Positions 8,113 to 17,783 of a stretch of 64,000 nucleotides of DNA are shown piece by piece. Origin of the DNA: Arenibacter sp041392165 (lineage in GTDB: Bacteria; Bacteroidota; Bacteroidia; Flavobacteriales; Flavobacteriaceae); contig JAWKMN010000011.1 of NCBI GenBank assembly GCA_041392165.1, positions 1-64,000 on the forward strand, in the 5' to 3' direction. Under the pieces are notes generated by a model. It was not told the origin of the DNA, made no database searches, and saw only the letters and a list, made by a program, of their open reading frames with translations. The position numbers and the translations under genes were made by a program. The stretch's first letter is position 1. Every line of letters starts with the position of its first letter.

Positions 8113-9363
8113 ATGCAATTAAAGCGAGTTGTAGTTACCGGTCTAGGTGCTTTGACACCTATTGGCAATAATATTGAAGAGTACTGGGAAGGTCTAAAGA
8201 ACGGAAAAAGTGGTTCGGCCCCTATTACCTATTATGATACGGAGAAGTTTAAAGTAAAGTTTGCATGCGAATTAAAAAACTACAATGCCGAAGATTATTT
8301 TGATAGAAAGGAAGCCCGTAAGTTGGATAGGTTTGCCCAATATGCGCTCATTTCTTCGGATGAGGCCATAAAGGACTCGGGATTGGATCTTGACAAGATA
8401 GATAAATTTAGGACCGGAGTAATCTGGGGGGCCGGTATAGGTGGATTGGAAACATTTCAGAACGAAGTTTTAAATTTTGCCGCAGGAGACGGAACACCAC
8501 GATTTAATCCATTCTTTATCCCTAAAATGATTGCCGATATTGCCCCTGGCAACATCTCTATCAAACACGGTTTTATGGGCCCCAATTACACTACCGTATC
8601 GGCCTGCGCCTCTTCGGCAAATGCCATAATCGATGCCTTGAACACCATTCGTTTGGGGTATTGTGACGTTATTGTTACAGGAGGAAGTGAAGCAGCGGTG
8701 ACCATTGCAGGAATGGGAGGCTTTGGAGCCATGCACGCCCTTTCCACACGTAATGAAAGCCCCGAAACGGCATCCAGACCGTTTGATGCCACCAGGGACG
8801 GATTTGTCCTTGGCGAAGGAGCGGGTGCCTTGATACTTGAAGAATATGAGCATGCTAAGGCCAGAGGGGCAAAAATATATGCCGAGGTTGCCGGTGGCGG
8901 ACTGTCCAGTGATGCATATCATATGACGGCACCACACCCGGATGGGACTGGTGTTGTTCGGGTAATGGAAAATTGCTTAAAGGATGCCGGATTAAAACCG
9001 GAAGATGTGGATGCCATAAATACCCATGGCACCTCTACGCCTTTAGGGGATGTTGCCGAGTTAAAGGCCATAACCAAGGTTTTTGGAGACCATGCGCCGG
9101 ACATTAATATCAATTCTACCAAATCAATGACAGGGCATCTTCTAGGTGCTGCAGGAGCTATTGAGGCCATTGCCTCTATTTTGGCTATGGAACATGGTTT
9201 GGTCCCTCCAACCATAAACCATACAACCGTAGACGAGAATATTGATCCAAAATTAAACCTAACGCTCAACAAGGCACAAAAAAGAGAAGTCAAAGTTGCC
9301 CTGAGCAATACTTTTGGATTTGGGGGGCATAATGCATGTGTGATATTCAAAAAAATTAGCTAA
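8113..9363 (+). CDS. fabF: 3-oxoacyl-[acyl-carrier-protein] synthase II
   Basis: Condensing enzyme extending acyl-ACP with malonyl-ACP. The Cys-His-His catalytic set is visible: Cys in VSACASSANAI, His in NTHGTSTPLGD and His in KSMTGHLLGAAG. Full length (416 residues), starting MQLKRVVVTGLGALTPIG. It is followed after eight bases by rnc, a conserved flavobacterial linkage. Confidence 0.97.
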   Translation: MQLKRVVVTGLGALTPIGNNIEEYWEGLKNGKSGSAPITYYDTEKFKVKFACELKNYNAEDYFDRKEARKLDRFAQYALISSDEAIKDSGLDLDKIDKFRTGVIWGAGIGGLETFQNEVLNFAAGDGTPRFNPFFIPKMIADIAPGNISIKHGFMGPNYTTVSACASSANAIIDALNTIRLGYCDVIVTGGSEAAVTIAGMGGFGAMHALSTRNESPETASRPFDATRDGFVLGEGAGALILEEYEHAKARGAKIYAEVAGGGLSSDAYHMTAPHPDGTGVVRVMENCLKDAGLKPEDVDAINTHGTSTPLGDVAELKAITKVFGDHAPDININSTKSMTGHLLGAAGAIEAIASILAMEHGLVPPTINHTTVDENIDPKLNLTLNKAQKREVKVALSNTFGFGGHNACVIFKKIS

Positions 9364-9371
9364 TTCAAAAT

Positions 9372-10115
9372 ATGAACGCTTTTTCCAATTTATTTAATTC
9401 CCATTCAAAAAAGGATGGGGATTTTTTTTTGGGAATGAAAAAAATATTGGGATTTAAGCCTAAAAACCTGGAAGTTTATCAAAAAGCATTCGTCCATCGC
9501 TCGGTCAACAGAAAGGACACCGATGGTTTTCCTATGAATTATGAACGTCTGGAATTTTTGGGAGATGCCATGCTGGGCACCATAATCTCCAAACATTTAT
9601 ACAGCAAGGTTCCCGATGGGGACGAAGGATATCTTACCAAAATGAGATCTAAGATCGTGAGCAGGGAACATCTGAACGAGCTGGGAAAAGACCTGAACCT
9701 CATCGATTTTGTAGAAAGCAAAATTCCTAAATCCCGTTTTGGGGACAATATACATGGCAATGTTTTTGAGGCCCTGGTAGGTGCCATATATTTGGATAGA
9801 GGCTATAAATACTGCGAAAGGTTCATACACCAAAGAATTATAGATCCCTATGTGGATATTGAACAATTGGAGGGTAAGGTAATAAGCTATAAAAGCTTGG
9901 TAATAGAATGGTGCCAAAAACAAAAAAAATCTTTTAATTACGATATCTACGAGGACTCGGGAAATGATGCTGTTAAGCATTTTGCCGTAAAATTGTCCAT
10001 TGGGGGCAAAATTGTAGCCAAAGCCAGGGCTACTTCCAAAAAGAAGGCAGAAGAGCGGGCCTCCAAAAGGGCCTATTTTGCCCTACAGAACAAAATGGAC
10101 AGATCCAATGAATGA
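9372..10115 (+). CDS. rnc: Ribonuclease III
   Basis: Double-strand-specific endoribonuclease for rRNA and mRNA processing. The signature NYERLEFLGDAMLG supplies the metal-binding acidic residues, with the second acidic pair in NVFEALVGAIYLDRG. The C-terminal double-stranded RNA-binding domain runs from about residue 170 to 240 and ends SKKKAEERASKRAYFAL. 247 residues, normal length. Likely co-transcribed with fabF. Confidence 0.96.
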   Translation: MNAFSNLFNSHSKKDGDFFLGMKKILGFKPKNLEVYQKAFVHRSVNRKDTDGFPMNYERLEFLGDAMLGTIISKHLYSKVPDGDEGYLTKMRSKIVSREHLNELGKDLNLIDFVESKIPKSRFGDNIHGNVFEALVGAIYLDRGYKYCERFIHQRIIDPYVDIEQLEGKVISYKSLVIEWCQKQKKSFNYDIYEDSGNDAVKHFAVKLSIGGKIVAKARATSKKKAEERASKRAYFALQNKMDRSNE

Positions 10116-10288
10116 GAAACGTTAAAATGGCAGGCCATCGTTAAAATTTTGGTGGATGATCCAACAAGGGGCCAAAGGGGAAAAATTTACCAAACTCCAA
10201 CGTTTTCGTAGGCTGAACAACGTTTTATACTTCGATTGGATAGGCTAGTTTCGTTATTAATCCTATATTTACGCCTTTCACGGAAAGT

Positions 10289-10753
10289 ATGGCAGCGATA
10301 CACAAAATTTCGGAAGATTTTTATGAAGAAACCTTTACTTTAATCGCTTTGCACAGCAGTATAGAAGATTTTATGCTGGTATATGCCCTTAATTCTTGCC
10401 TTAGAACAAAATTGAAGAGGTCCGTGAACGATTTGGATCTATCGCAAAGCGGTACCTTCCCCATTTTTGATTGGAGGGATGAAGTAAATGATCGCTATTA
10501 TACATTTGTAAGCAATAATGCCATAAAGGAAGAAGAAGGAAGTGTGGGAAATCTATTTCAGGACCAGCCAACATTTACAAAATATCATTTAGTCCCAGAA
10601 TATAGGGATGTAGATTACTTTTTAAAGATAGAACACGATGAATTGGACGTGGAAGAAAACATTTTGAAATCCGTACTAACTATCCCAAAGGTCATAACGG
10701 CCTATTTAGTGGATGCAAGTAAATTAAAATCTAAAAATAATTTAATATTTTAA
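10289..10753 (+). CDS. IPExxxVDY family protein
   Basis: Conserved Bacteroidota protein of unknown function, named for its motif; here it reads LVPEYRDVDYFLKIEHDEL. 154 residues, no signal peptide or membrane segment, alpha/beta composition. It ends five bases before pyk and follows rnc, the usual context. A role linked to pyruvate kinase has not been shown; this is naming by motif only. Confidence 0.85.
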   Translation: MAAIHKISEDFYEETFTLIALHSSIEDFMLVYALNSCLRTKLKRSVNDLDLSQSGTFPIFDWRDEVNDRYYTFVSNNAIKEEEGSVGNLFQDQPTFTKYHLVPEYRDVDYFLKIEHDELDVEENILKSVLTIPKVITAYLVDASKLKSKNNLIF

Positions 10754-10757
10754 AATA

Positions 10758-12200
10758 ATGTCAATACTTAAAAAGACAAAAATAGTGGCCACCCTAGGAC
10801 CGGCTACTAGTACGAAGAGTGTCCTTAAGGACATGATTGTGGCGGGAGTGGATGTCTTTAGGATAAACTTTTCCCATGCCGATTATAAAGACGTGGCAGA
10901 GCGCATACAAATGATTCGCGAATTGAACGAGGAATTGGGCACATACACCTCAATTCTTGCCGATTTACAGGGACCAAAATTAAGGGTCGGGGTTATGTCC
11001 GGAGAAGTAGTAGTGGCCCCGGGAGACGAAATAACCTTTGTTACCGGCAAACCCTTTGAAGGAAATGCCGAGAAAGTGTATATGAACTACACTAATTTCC
11101 CAAAGGATGTTAAAGCGGGCGAGCGTGTCCTACTGGATGATGGAAAGCTGATGTTCGAGGTAATTTCTACCAATTCCAAGGATGAAGTTAAGGCAAAAGT
11201 GGTCCAAGGCGGACCTTTGAAGTCCAAAAAGGGGGTAAACCTGCCCAATACCAATATCTCTTTGCCCGCGTTAACGGAAAAGGATATTAAGGACGCTATT
11301 TTTGCCATCTCCCAAAATGTGGATTGGATAGCACTTTCTTTTGTGAGATTTAGCCAGGATCTAATAGACCTGCAGAATATTATCAAGGAACATTCCGAGC
11401 ATAAAATTCCAATTATTGCAAAAATTGAAAAGCCCGAAGCCGTAGAAAATATAGATAAGATTGTGGCATATTGTGATGGATTAATGGTGGCCAGGGGCGA
11501 TTTGGGAGTTGAAGTTCCTGCCCAGGAAGTCCCCCTTATTCAAAAACAATTGGTATTAAGGGCCAAAAAAGCCAGGATCCCGGTAATTATTGCCACCCAG
11601 ATGATGGAAACCATGATTACGAGCCTTACACCTACCCGTGCCGAGGTGAACGATGTGGCCAACTCGGTAATGGATGGTGCGGATGCCGTAATGCTTTCCG
11701 GGGAGACCTCCGTTGGGAACTATCCTGTTCAGGTAATACAAAGAATGTCCAGTATTCTGGAAAGTGTAGAGAATTCGGATCTGATCAAGGTACCGCACGA
11801 ACCTCCACAGATTAGGACCAATAGATATATTACCAAATCCATTTGTTTCCATGCCGCCAATATGGCCAATGAAATTAAGGCCAAGGCCATTTCTACTTTG
11901 ACCAATAGCGGCTATACGGCTTTCCAAATATCCGCTTGGAGACCAAAGGCCCATATATTGGTATTCACCTCCAATAAAAGAATACTTACACAACTTAACC
12001 TGCTATGGGGAGTAAAGGCCTTTTATTATGATAAATATGTGTCCACGGACGAAACTATTGAGGATGTCAATAAAATGGCATGCCAGAAAGGGTTTTTAGA
12101 AGTAGGGGACATGCTGATAAGTTTGGCGGCAATGCCCATAAAGGATAAAGGTATGGTGAATACCTTGCGCGTTTCACAAATAGAAAGCTGCAATTTTTAG
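10758..12200 (+). CDS. pyk: Pyruvate kinase
   Basis: Last step of glycolysis: PEP plus ADP gives pyruvate plus ATP. Visible are the N-terminal KTKIVATLGPATS, FRINFSHADY, the active-site region IIAKIEKPEAVENID, VARGDLGVEVP and ATQMMETMITSLTPTRAEVND. 480 residues, complete. It follows the IPExxxVDY gene with four intervening bases and is terminated by the hairpin at 12221-12256. Confidence 0.97.
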   Translation: MSILKKTKIVATLGPATSTKSVLKDMIVAGVDVFRINFSHADYKDVAERIQMIRELNEELGTYTSILADLQGPKLRVGVMSGEVVVAPGDEITFVTGKPFEGNAEKVYMNYTNFPKDVKAGERVLLDDGKLMFEVISTNSKDEVKAKVVQGGPLKSKKGVNLPNTNISLPALTEKDIKDAIFAISQNVDWIALSFVRFSQDLIDLQNIIKEHSEHKIPIIAKIEKPEAVENIDKIVAYCDGLMVARGDLGVEVPAQEVPLIQKQLVLRAKKARIPVIIATQMMETMITSLTPTRAEVNDVANSVMDGADAVMLSGETSVGNYPVQVIQRMSSILESVENSDLIKVPHEPPQIRTNRYITKSICFHAANMANEIKAKAISTLTNSGYTAFQISAWRPKAHILVFTSNKRILTQLNLLWGVKAFYYDKYVSTDETIEDVNKMACQKGFLEVGDMLISLAAMPIKDKGMVNTLRVSQIESCNF

Positions 12201-12220
12201 AAATTGTTGACCCGTATTTG

Positions 12221-12256
12221 GACCTGTTATGTTTTATAAGCGTAACAGGTCTTTTT
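12221..12256 (+). terminator. pyk terminator
   Basis: GACCTGTTA (12221-12229) pairs with TAACAGGTC (12243-12251), followed by TTTTT. Confidence 0.8.
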
Positions 12257-12823
12257 GTTAATGGAACCTACCTTTCAAAAGCCTTCCGTGTATAATATAA
12301 CGAACAAACCAACCCTAGGCGTAATCAATAATTTATTAATCAAGGATATTCACAAATAATACAACTAATTGATTTTCAATTGAATACCATTTATTTTGAA
12401 GTAACAACAAACCCCGAAAATGGGCATAAAGTCCCAAAAATGGGGCTTTGTCTTTTACATTCCGATATGAAGATTATCCGAATTTGAGTGACGTTTTGCC
12501 TTCCCGCATTTCCTCTGGAGATCGGTAAGAGAATGTGGACCACGGCACTGGAAAAAACGGCATAACGACAACAAGATCCGAAAGACAGATGGGAGAGGTA
12601 TGCCCGGACATCAAAAAAATCATTGAAAAACCAAGGAGAGACCAGAAACGGGCGCCACTCTGGAGCAAGACCTTAAAAAATCCGGGAATATCGATTTCCT
12701 GGGATCTGACCTATCAAGATTGTAACAAAAATTGGCCTACTCCTGAATATGTATATTTTAAATTTGATTGGTTGGATGGCTTTTGATGATTTATAATGGA
12801 TGGGATCGGAAAATGAAAAAGGA
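12257..12823. other. Intergenic stretch without a convincing gene
   Basis: A weak hairpin AAAGTCCC/GGGGCTTT lies at about 12431-12452. From about 12480 to 12790 the base composition is richer in G+C and short overlapping open frames exist on both strands (for example 12535-12786 forward, 83 codons, basic and with no recognisable domain). They may be debris of a lost gene; I see no homology and do not call a gene. Confidence 0.5.
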
Positions 12824-13228
12824 TTATTCCATTTTGGGCTTGCTCCTGTTTAATTTTTTTAGGGCAGCCTTTTTTTTACTTTTTAATCGCTTTTCTATGG
12901 CCGATCTAGTGGGTTTGGTCTTTTTTCTTCTTTTTGGGACCACTAAATTGGTTTCGAGGGTTTCAAGAAATTTTTTAATGACCAGTTCTTTGTTTTTGTG
13001 CTGACTTCGGGTTTCTTCGCATTGCATTAAAAGAATGTTTTCTTTGTTTAGCTTAGAGGACAATTTTTTAAGAAGTCGGTTTTTTTCCAGGTCGGTCAAG
13101 GCCATGGAGCTTTCAATGTCAAAGGTCAGTTCAATTTTGGAGGACACCTTGTTTACATGTTGCCCCCCGGCACCACTACTGCGTACCGCTTTAAATTTGA
13201 GTTCCCGTATGATGTCTTCCCTGTTCAA
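12824..13228 (-). CDS. arfB: Alternative ribosome-rescue factor (peptidyl-tRNA hydrolase, ArfB/YaeJ type)
   Basis: Short release-factor-like protein (134 residues) that hydrolyses peptidyl-tRNA on stalled ribosomes. The catalytic GGQ is at residues 21-23 (SSGAGGQHVNK). A strongly basic tail (PKRRKKTKPTRSAIEKRLK, then further Lys/Arg) would enter the empty mRNA channel. No stop-codon recognition domain, which distinguishes it from RF1/RF2. It lies eight bases downstream of the ABC ATPase gene and is probably co-transcribed with it. Confidence 0.93.
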   Translation of the reverse strand: MNREDIIRELKFKAVRSSGAGGQHVNKVSSKIELTFDIESSMALTDLEKNRLLKKLSSKLNKENILLMQCEETRSQHKNKELVIKKFLETLETNLVVPKRRKKTKPTRSAIEKRLKSKKKAALKKLNRSKPKME

Positions 13229-13235
13229 TGGCCGG

Positions 13236-14210
13236 TTATGGTTTAAGACGTTGACTTATGGTTTCCAGGGCAATATTGAGAAACACCTTTGTACCACCGG
13301 TTAGCGCTTCCTCGGAACGGAACCTTATTAATTGCTTCCCTGACATGGCTTCAACCAAAAAATGACTTCCCATAAAATAACATTTTTCTACTGTTACCGG
13401 GATTCCTTTTTTGTACGAAACCCTAAATTCATGGGCATATACAATAATTTCCCGTTCCAGATCCCCATAAGATTTTATTATGTTTATGGGGATTAGATTG
13501 GCCTCCCCGAACATAGTTGCGATATACATATTTTTTGGATGGTTGTACAGTTCCCTTGTATCGGCATTGGCCATTATTGTCCGGTCCTTGAGAACAATGA
13601 TCCTATCGGCATAGGGCAAAATGTCCTGATGGTCATGGGTAGCGGTAATACAACTAATACCTTCCTTTTTTAAATATTCAAAGAGATTTCTTCTCAGATG
13701 GTTCTTTCTAAAATTATCTATATGCCCGAAAGGTTCATCCAATAAAAGTAATTCCGGTTTTTGTGCCAGAACCTTGGCCAGGGCAACCCTTTGCCGTTGT
13801 CCTCCACTAAGGTGTTTTACCTTTGTTCCGGCAAAAGACACCATATCTATCATTTCCAACAATTCTATGGTTCTCGCCCTTAATTCTTCAGGATAGAAAA
13901 CTGATAGAAACTGACTTACATTTTCGGCTACGGTAGTGTATGGCATTAAATCAAAATCCTGGGAAAGATATTTCATATAGGATTCGCCGGGGACTAGGTT
14001 AAAATCCGGACCCATCACCTGTTTTCCTCCCCAAAATAGGGTGCCTTGCTGGGGTTGTAAAAGACCATAAATAATTTTGAGCAAAGTACTTTTGCCGCAA
14101 CCGCTTTCCCCAACAATTGAAATATGTTCCCCCCTACCTACCTTAAAGTTGATATTTGTTAGTACCGGCGTATTATCATAAGCGAATGAAAGGGAATTGA
14201 CTTGTAACAT
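13236..14210 (-). CDS. ABC transporter ATP-binding protein (orphan)
   Basis: ATPase subunit with Walker A GESGCGKST (residues 34-42), signature LSGGQRQRVALAKVLAQ, Walker B LLLLDEPFGHID and switch His in ATHDHQD. The C-terminal 90 residues after about 230 resemble the TOBE/OB-like extension of PotA/FbpC/CysA-type importers (Fe3+, polyamine or sulfate). No permease or binding-protein gene is adjacent, so the substrate is unknown and the partner must be elsewhere, or the protein has another role. 324 residues. Confidence 0.85.
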   Translation of the reverse strand: MLQVNSLSFAYDNTPVLTNINFKVGRGEHISIVGESGCGKSTLLKIIYGLLQPQQGTLFWGGKQVMGPDFNLVPGESYMKYLSQDFDLMPYTTVAENVSQFLSVFYPEELRARTIELLEMIDMVSFAGTKVKHLSGGQRQRVALAKVLAQKPELLLLDEPFGHIDNFRKNHLRRNLFEYLKKEGISCITATHDHQDILPYADRIIVLKDRTIMANADTRELYNHPKNMYIATMFGEANLIPINIIKSYGDLEREIIVYAHEFRVSYKKGIPVTVEKCYFMGSHFLVEAMSGKQLIRFRSEEALTGGTKVFLNIALETISQRLKP

Positions 14211-14240
14211 GGGTTAAAACTATATAGGTGCCAGGGATAA

Positions 14241-14272
14241 AAAAAGTCCATTTCCAAAAGAAACGGACTTTA
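14241..14272 (-). terminator. Terminator of the prolyl oligopeptidase gene
   Basis: On the minus strand AAAGTCC...GGACTTT with an A/U-rich upper stem and a following T run, downstream of the stop at 14298. Confidence 0.65.
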
Positions 14273-14297
14273 ATGCAAAATTATCCATTTTTTTTAA

Positions 14298-16457
14298 CTA
14301 TTCCTTAAAATCTTTTAAAACACCCCTGTTAGGAAGCTCTTTATAGCCCATATTGAACAGGGTAAATCCGAAAATATCCACATTTTGCCCAATGGTCTTG
14401 CTCACAGGGGTCCCGGCACCATGGCCAGCATTCACCTCTATCCGTATTAATGTAGGGTTGTCTCCCGTATGCTTACTCTGAAGCTCGGCCGCAAACTTAA
14501 AACTGTGGGCCGGCACCACCCTGTCATCATGATCTCCTGTGGTGATCAAGGTGGCGGGATATGATACGCCTTTCCTAACATTGTGTACAGGGGAATAGCC
14601 TTTCAGATAATTGAACATTTCCAAATGGTCCTCCGCGGTTCCATAATCATAGGCCCAACCGGCACCTGCGGTAAAGGTATGGTAACGTAGCATATCCAGT
14701 ACACCTACGGCGGGCAGGGCCACCTTCATTAAATCCGGTCTTTGGGTCATGGTGGCGCCAACCAGGAGTCCGCCATTGCTAGCTCCCTTAATCGCCAGGT
14801 AGCCCGAAGAGGTATACTTTTCGGATATCAAGTATTCGGCGGCAGCTATAAAATCGTCAAAGACATTCTGTTTTTGGGTTTTGGTACCGGCATCATGCCA
14901 TTGTTTACCGTATTCACCACCTCCCCTAAGGTTGGGCACTGCGTAGATGCCACCTTGTTCCAACCATACTGCATTTATAACGTTAAAAGTGGGTGTAAGA
15001 CTTATGTTAAAACCGCCATAGCCATATAAAATAGTCGGGTTTTGGCCATTTAAAGGCAATCCTTTTTTGTGGGTAACCATCATTGGTATTCTGGTTCCGT
15101 CCTTGGAAGGATAAAAGACCTGTGTGGAGATGTAATCTTCCGGATCGAAATCTATTTCCGGCTTCCAATAATCGGTATACTCCCCTGTTTTTATATCCAA
15201 TTTATAAATAGATTCCGGGGTATTGTAATTGGTGAAAGTGAAATAGAGTTCCGCCTCCTTCTTTTTCCCACTAAAGCCACCGGCACTTCCTAGTCCCGGA
15301 AGTACTATTTCTCGTATCATTATGCCTTTGTTGTCATACTGATACACTTTGGAAATGGCATCTACCATGTATTCAGCAAAGAAATAACCTCCACCTGTAC
15401 CCACGGAAAGCACGCTTTCTGTTTCCGGAATCAGATCTTTCCAATGTTCGGGGGTAGGATTTTCAGCATCTACGGTAACAACTTTTTTATTGGGGGCATT
15501 CCTATTGGTCAATAGGAATAGTTTGGATCCCACATTGTCTATGATTTGGCTATCACTTTCCGTGCTATCCAATATGGTCATCAATTTACTGTCCGGTCGG
15601 GTCAGGTCCTTTATGAATAATTTGTTCCCGGAGGTGGAAACAGCGGCTGAAATAATTAAATATCTGTCGTCCTCGGTAACATGGCCTCCAACATATCTAT
15701 GTTTTTCCGATGGAATACCGCCAAACACTACTTTATCGCTCTTTTGGGGAGTGCCCAGTTTGTGATAATAAAGTTTATGTTGGTCGGTTTTGGCAGATAG
15801 TTCACTTCCTTCAGGTTTGTCATAACTGGAGTAAAAGAAACCCTCGTTTCCTTTCCAGGAAATACCACTAAATTTTATATCTACCAGAGTATCCTCAATG
15901 ATCGATCTATTTTCGGCATTGATCAGGATTACTTTTCGCCAATCGCTTCCACCTTCGGATATGGCATAGGCGGCGATGGAACCATCCTTGGAAAAGTTTA
16001 TACCGGCCAACGAAGTGGTGGCGTCTTCGGAAAAAGAATTGGGATCCAAAAACACTTCTGCCGGTGTACCGTCCCCTTTTTTACGGTACAATACGTTCTG
16101 ATTTTGTAGGCCATTGTTTTTAAAAAAATAGGTGTACCCGCCTTCTTTGAACGGGGATCCCAATTTTTCAAAATTCCATAATTGTTCCATACGTTTTTTT
16201 AGTTCCTTTCTAAATGGAATTTGGTCCAAATAATTAAAGGTTGTTTCATTCTGTTGCTTTACCCAATTTTCGGTTTCGGGGCTTCGGTCATCTTCCAACC
16301 AACGGAACGGATCTTGTATTTTTATTCCAAAATAAGTGTCTACGGAATCAACTGTTTTTGTGTTCGGGTACTTCAAAATGATGGTGTCTTTTTTTTGGGT
16401 AGTTCCACAGGCCAATAGTAGTAGGGCGGCCAGTGAAATTAATATTGGTTGTTTCAT
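14298..16457 (-). CDS. Prolyl oligopeptidase family serine peptidase (S9A), lipoprotein
   Basis: Cleaves short peptides after proline. The N-terminus MKQPILISLAALLLLACGT is a lipoprotein signal with lipobox LLAC, so the enzyme is membrane-anchored outside the cytoplasm. A beta-propeller (about 90-430) precedes the alpha/beta hydrolase domain. The catalytic Ser is in KGASNGGLLVGATM, the Asp in GDHDDRVVPAHSFKF and the His in NAGHGAGTP. 719 residues, full length for S9A. Monocistronic, with its own terminator downstream. Confidence 0.93.
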   Translation of the reverse strand: MKQPILISLAALLLLACGTTQKKDTIILKYPNTKTVDSVDTYFGIKIQDPFRWLEDDRSPETENWVKQQNETTFNYLDQIPFRKELKKRMEQLWNFEKLGSPFKEGGYTYFFKNNGLQNQNVLYRKKGDGTPAEVFLDPNSFSEDATTSLAGINFSKDGSIAAYAISEGGSDWRKVILINAENRSIIEDTLVDIKFSGISWKGNEGFFYSSYDKPEGSELSAKTDQHKLYYHKLGTPQKSDKVVFGGIPSEKHRYVGGHVTEDDRYLIISAAVSTSGNKLFIKDLTRPDSKLMTILDSTESDSQIIDNVGSKLFLLTNRNAPNKKVVTVDAENPTPEHWKDLIPETESVLSVGTGGGYFFAEYMVDAISKVYQYDNKGIMIREIVLPGLGSAGGFSGKKKEAELYFTFTNYNTPESIYKLDIKTGEYTDYWKPEIDFDPEDYISTQVFYPSKDGTRIPMMVTHKKGLPLNGQNPTILYGYGGFNISLTPTFNVINAVWLEQGGIYAVPNLRGGGEYGKQWHDAGTKTQKQNVFDDFIAAAEYLISEKYTSSGYLAIKGASNGGLLVGATMTQRPDLMKVALPAVGVLDMLRYHTFTAGAGWAYDYGTAEDHLEMFNYLKGYSPVHNVRKGVSYPATLITTGDHDDRVVPAHSFKFAAELQSKHTGDNPTLIRIEVNAGHGAGTPVSKTIGQNVDIFGFTLFNMGYKELPNRGVLKDFKE

Positions 16458-16488
16458 TATCAGTGTTCTTAAACCAAATTTAGTATAA

Positions 16489-16525
16489 AAAAAACCTTTG
16501 TAAATGATGATTACAAAGGTTTTAA
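16489..16525 (-). terminator. Terminator of asd
   Basis: AAACCTTTGTAA (about 16491-16504) pairs with TTACAAAGGTTT (about 16511-16522) over a 12-base stem, with a T run on the minus strand. Confidence 0.75.
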
Positions 16526-16565
16526 CATCTTTCCTCCTGCTAAGGGAGTTGTTACTAAAATTCTA

Positions 16566-17564
16566 TTATACTAGTTGGTTTTGTACCAAATACTCGGCAA
16601 TTTGCACTGCATTGGTGGCCGCTCCCTTCCTTAAATTATCCGCAACGATCCACATATTAAGGGTGTTGGGCTGTGTTTCGTCCCTTCTAATACGGCCTAC
16701 AAATACATCATCCTTATCGTGGGCATAAATGGGCATAGGGTAGGTATTGGTATCGGTATTGTCCTGCACAACGATTCCTGGGGTTTCGCTCAACAACCTT
16801 CTAACTTCTGAAAGTTCAAAATCATTTTCAAATTCCACATTAACGGATTCTGAATGCCCTCCGGATGTAGGGATACGGACCGCTGTTGCAGTTACGGAGA
16901 ATGAATTGTCTCCGAATATTTTTTGAGGCTCTTTGGCCAACTTCATTTCTTCTTTGGTGTATCCATTTTCCAGGAATACATCACAATGGGGCAATGCATT
17001 TTTTCCTATGGGATAAGGATATGCCATTTCTCCCTGTATTCCTGCAATTTCGTTTTCCAATTGCTGAACGGCCTTTACCCCTGTTCCCGAAACCGATTGG
17101 TAAGTAGAGACCACTATCCTTTTCATTTTGTATTTCTTATGTAAGGAAGATAGTGCCAATACCATCTGTATTGTGGAACAGTTTGGGTTGGCTATAATCT
17201 TATCCTCTTTGGTCAACTCTGAGGCGTTTATTTCGGGAACCACCAATTTTTTGGTAGGGTCCATACGCCAAGCCGAAGAATTGTCTATTACCGTAGTACC
17301 AACAGCGGCAAATTTTGGGGCCCATTCCAGGGAAGTATCCCCTCCGGCAGAAAAAATAGCAACGTCAGGTTTAGCGGCAACCGCAGTTTCCAATCCAATT
17401 AGGGTATACTCCCTGCCTTGGAAATTTAACTTTTTGCCAACAGATCTTTCCGAGGCCACTACCAATAATTCGGTAACGGGAAAGTTACGTTCTGCCAATA
17501 CTTTTAGCATTACTTCCCCTACCATTCCTGTTGCACCAACTACAGCTACTTTCATTATGATCAA
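16566..17564 (-). CDS. asd: Aspartate-semialdehyde dehydrogenase
   Basis: Makes aspartate semialdehyde from aspartyl phosphate with NADPH, at the branch to lysine/diaminopimelate, threonine and methionine. NADP-binding GATGMVGEVMLKVL at the N-terminus, catalytic Cys in ANPNCSTIQMV, and the C-terminal active-site region with RIPTSGGHSESVNVEF. The start may be the ATG at 17564 (MIIMKVAVV) or the one at 17555 (MKVAVV); a promoter at 17582-17612 allows either. Normal length. Confidence 0.96.
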   Translation of the reverse strand: MIIMKVAVVGATGMVGEVMLKVLAERNFPVTELLVVASERSVGKKLNFQGREYTLIGLETAVAAKPDVAIFSAGGDTSLEWAPKFAAVGTTVIDNSSAWRMDPTKKLVVPEINASELTKEDKIIANPNCSTIQMVLALSSLHKKYKMKRIVVSTYQSVSGTGVKAVQQLENEIAGIQGEMAYPYPIGKNALPHCDVFLENGYTKEEMKLAKEPQKIFGDNSFSVTATAVRIPTSGGHSESVNVEFENDFELSEVRRLLSETPGIVVQDNTDTNTYPMPIYAHDKDDVFVGRIRRDETQPNTLNMWIVADNLRKGAATNAVQIAEYLVQNQLV

Positions 17565-17581
17565 TTTAAAAATTCAGTTGG

Positions 17582-17612
17582 CAAATGTACTGATTATAGG
17601 ATATTAAACAAT
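17582..17612 (-). promoter_or_regulatory. Promoter of asd
   Basis: Minus-strand TACATTTG (17589-17582) with ATTG 19 bases upstream (17612-17609), close to the TTTG-N19-TAnnTTTG consensus, and about 18-27 bases before the start codon. Confidence 0.55.
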
Positions 17613-17671
17613 ACATAAAATCGAATATATATAAAAATATAACAAATTGTTACAAAAACAACTTTATTACA

Positions 17672-17716
17672 AAAAGAACCGTCAACTTGGATAGCGAATC
17701 CTAGCCGACGGTTTTT
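17672..17716 (-). terminator. Terminator downstream of mscL
   Basis: ACCGTC...GACGGT with an imperfect upper stem (CTTGG/CCTAG) and T runs on both sides; downstream of the mscL stop at 17784. Confidence 0.55.
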
Positions 17717-17783
17717 GTTGGTTAGTTGGTAACGTAGCGGTCGTACTTTGTTTTTAAATCAAAGCACTTGATGTTTTGATACA

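Noticed and set aside
12535..12786. 83-codon forward frame downstream of pyk
   Set aside because: Basic, low-complexity translation without homology; an opposing frame of similar quality exists on the other strand.
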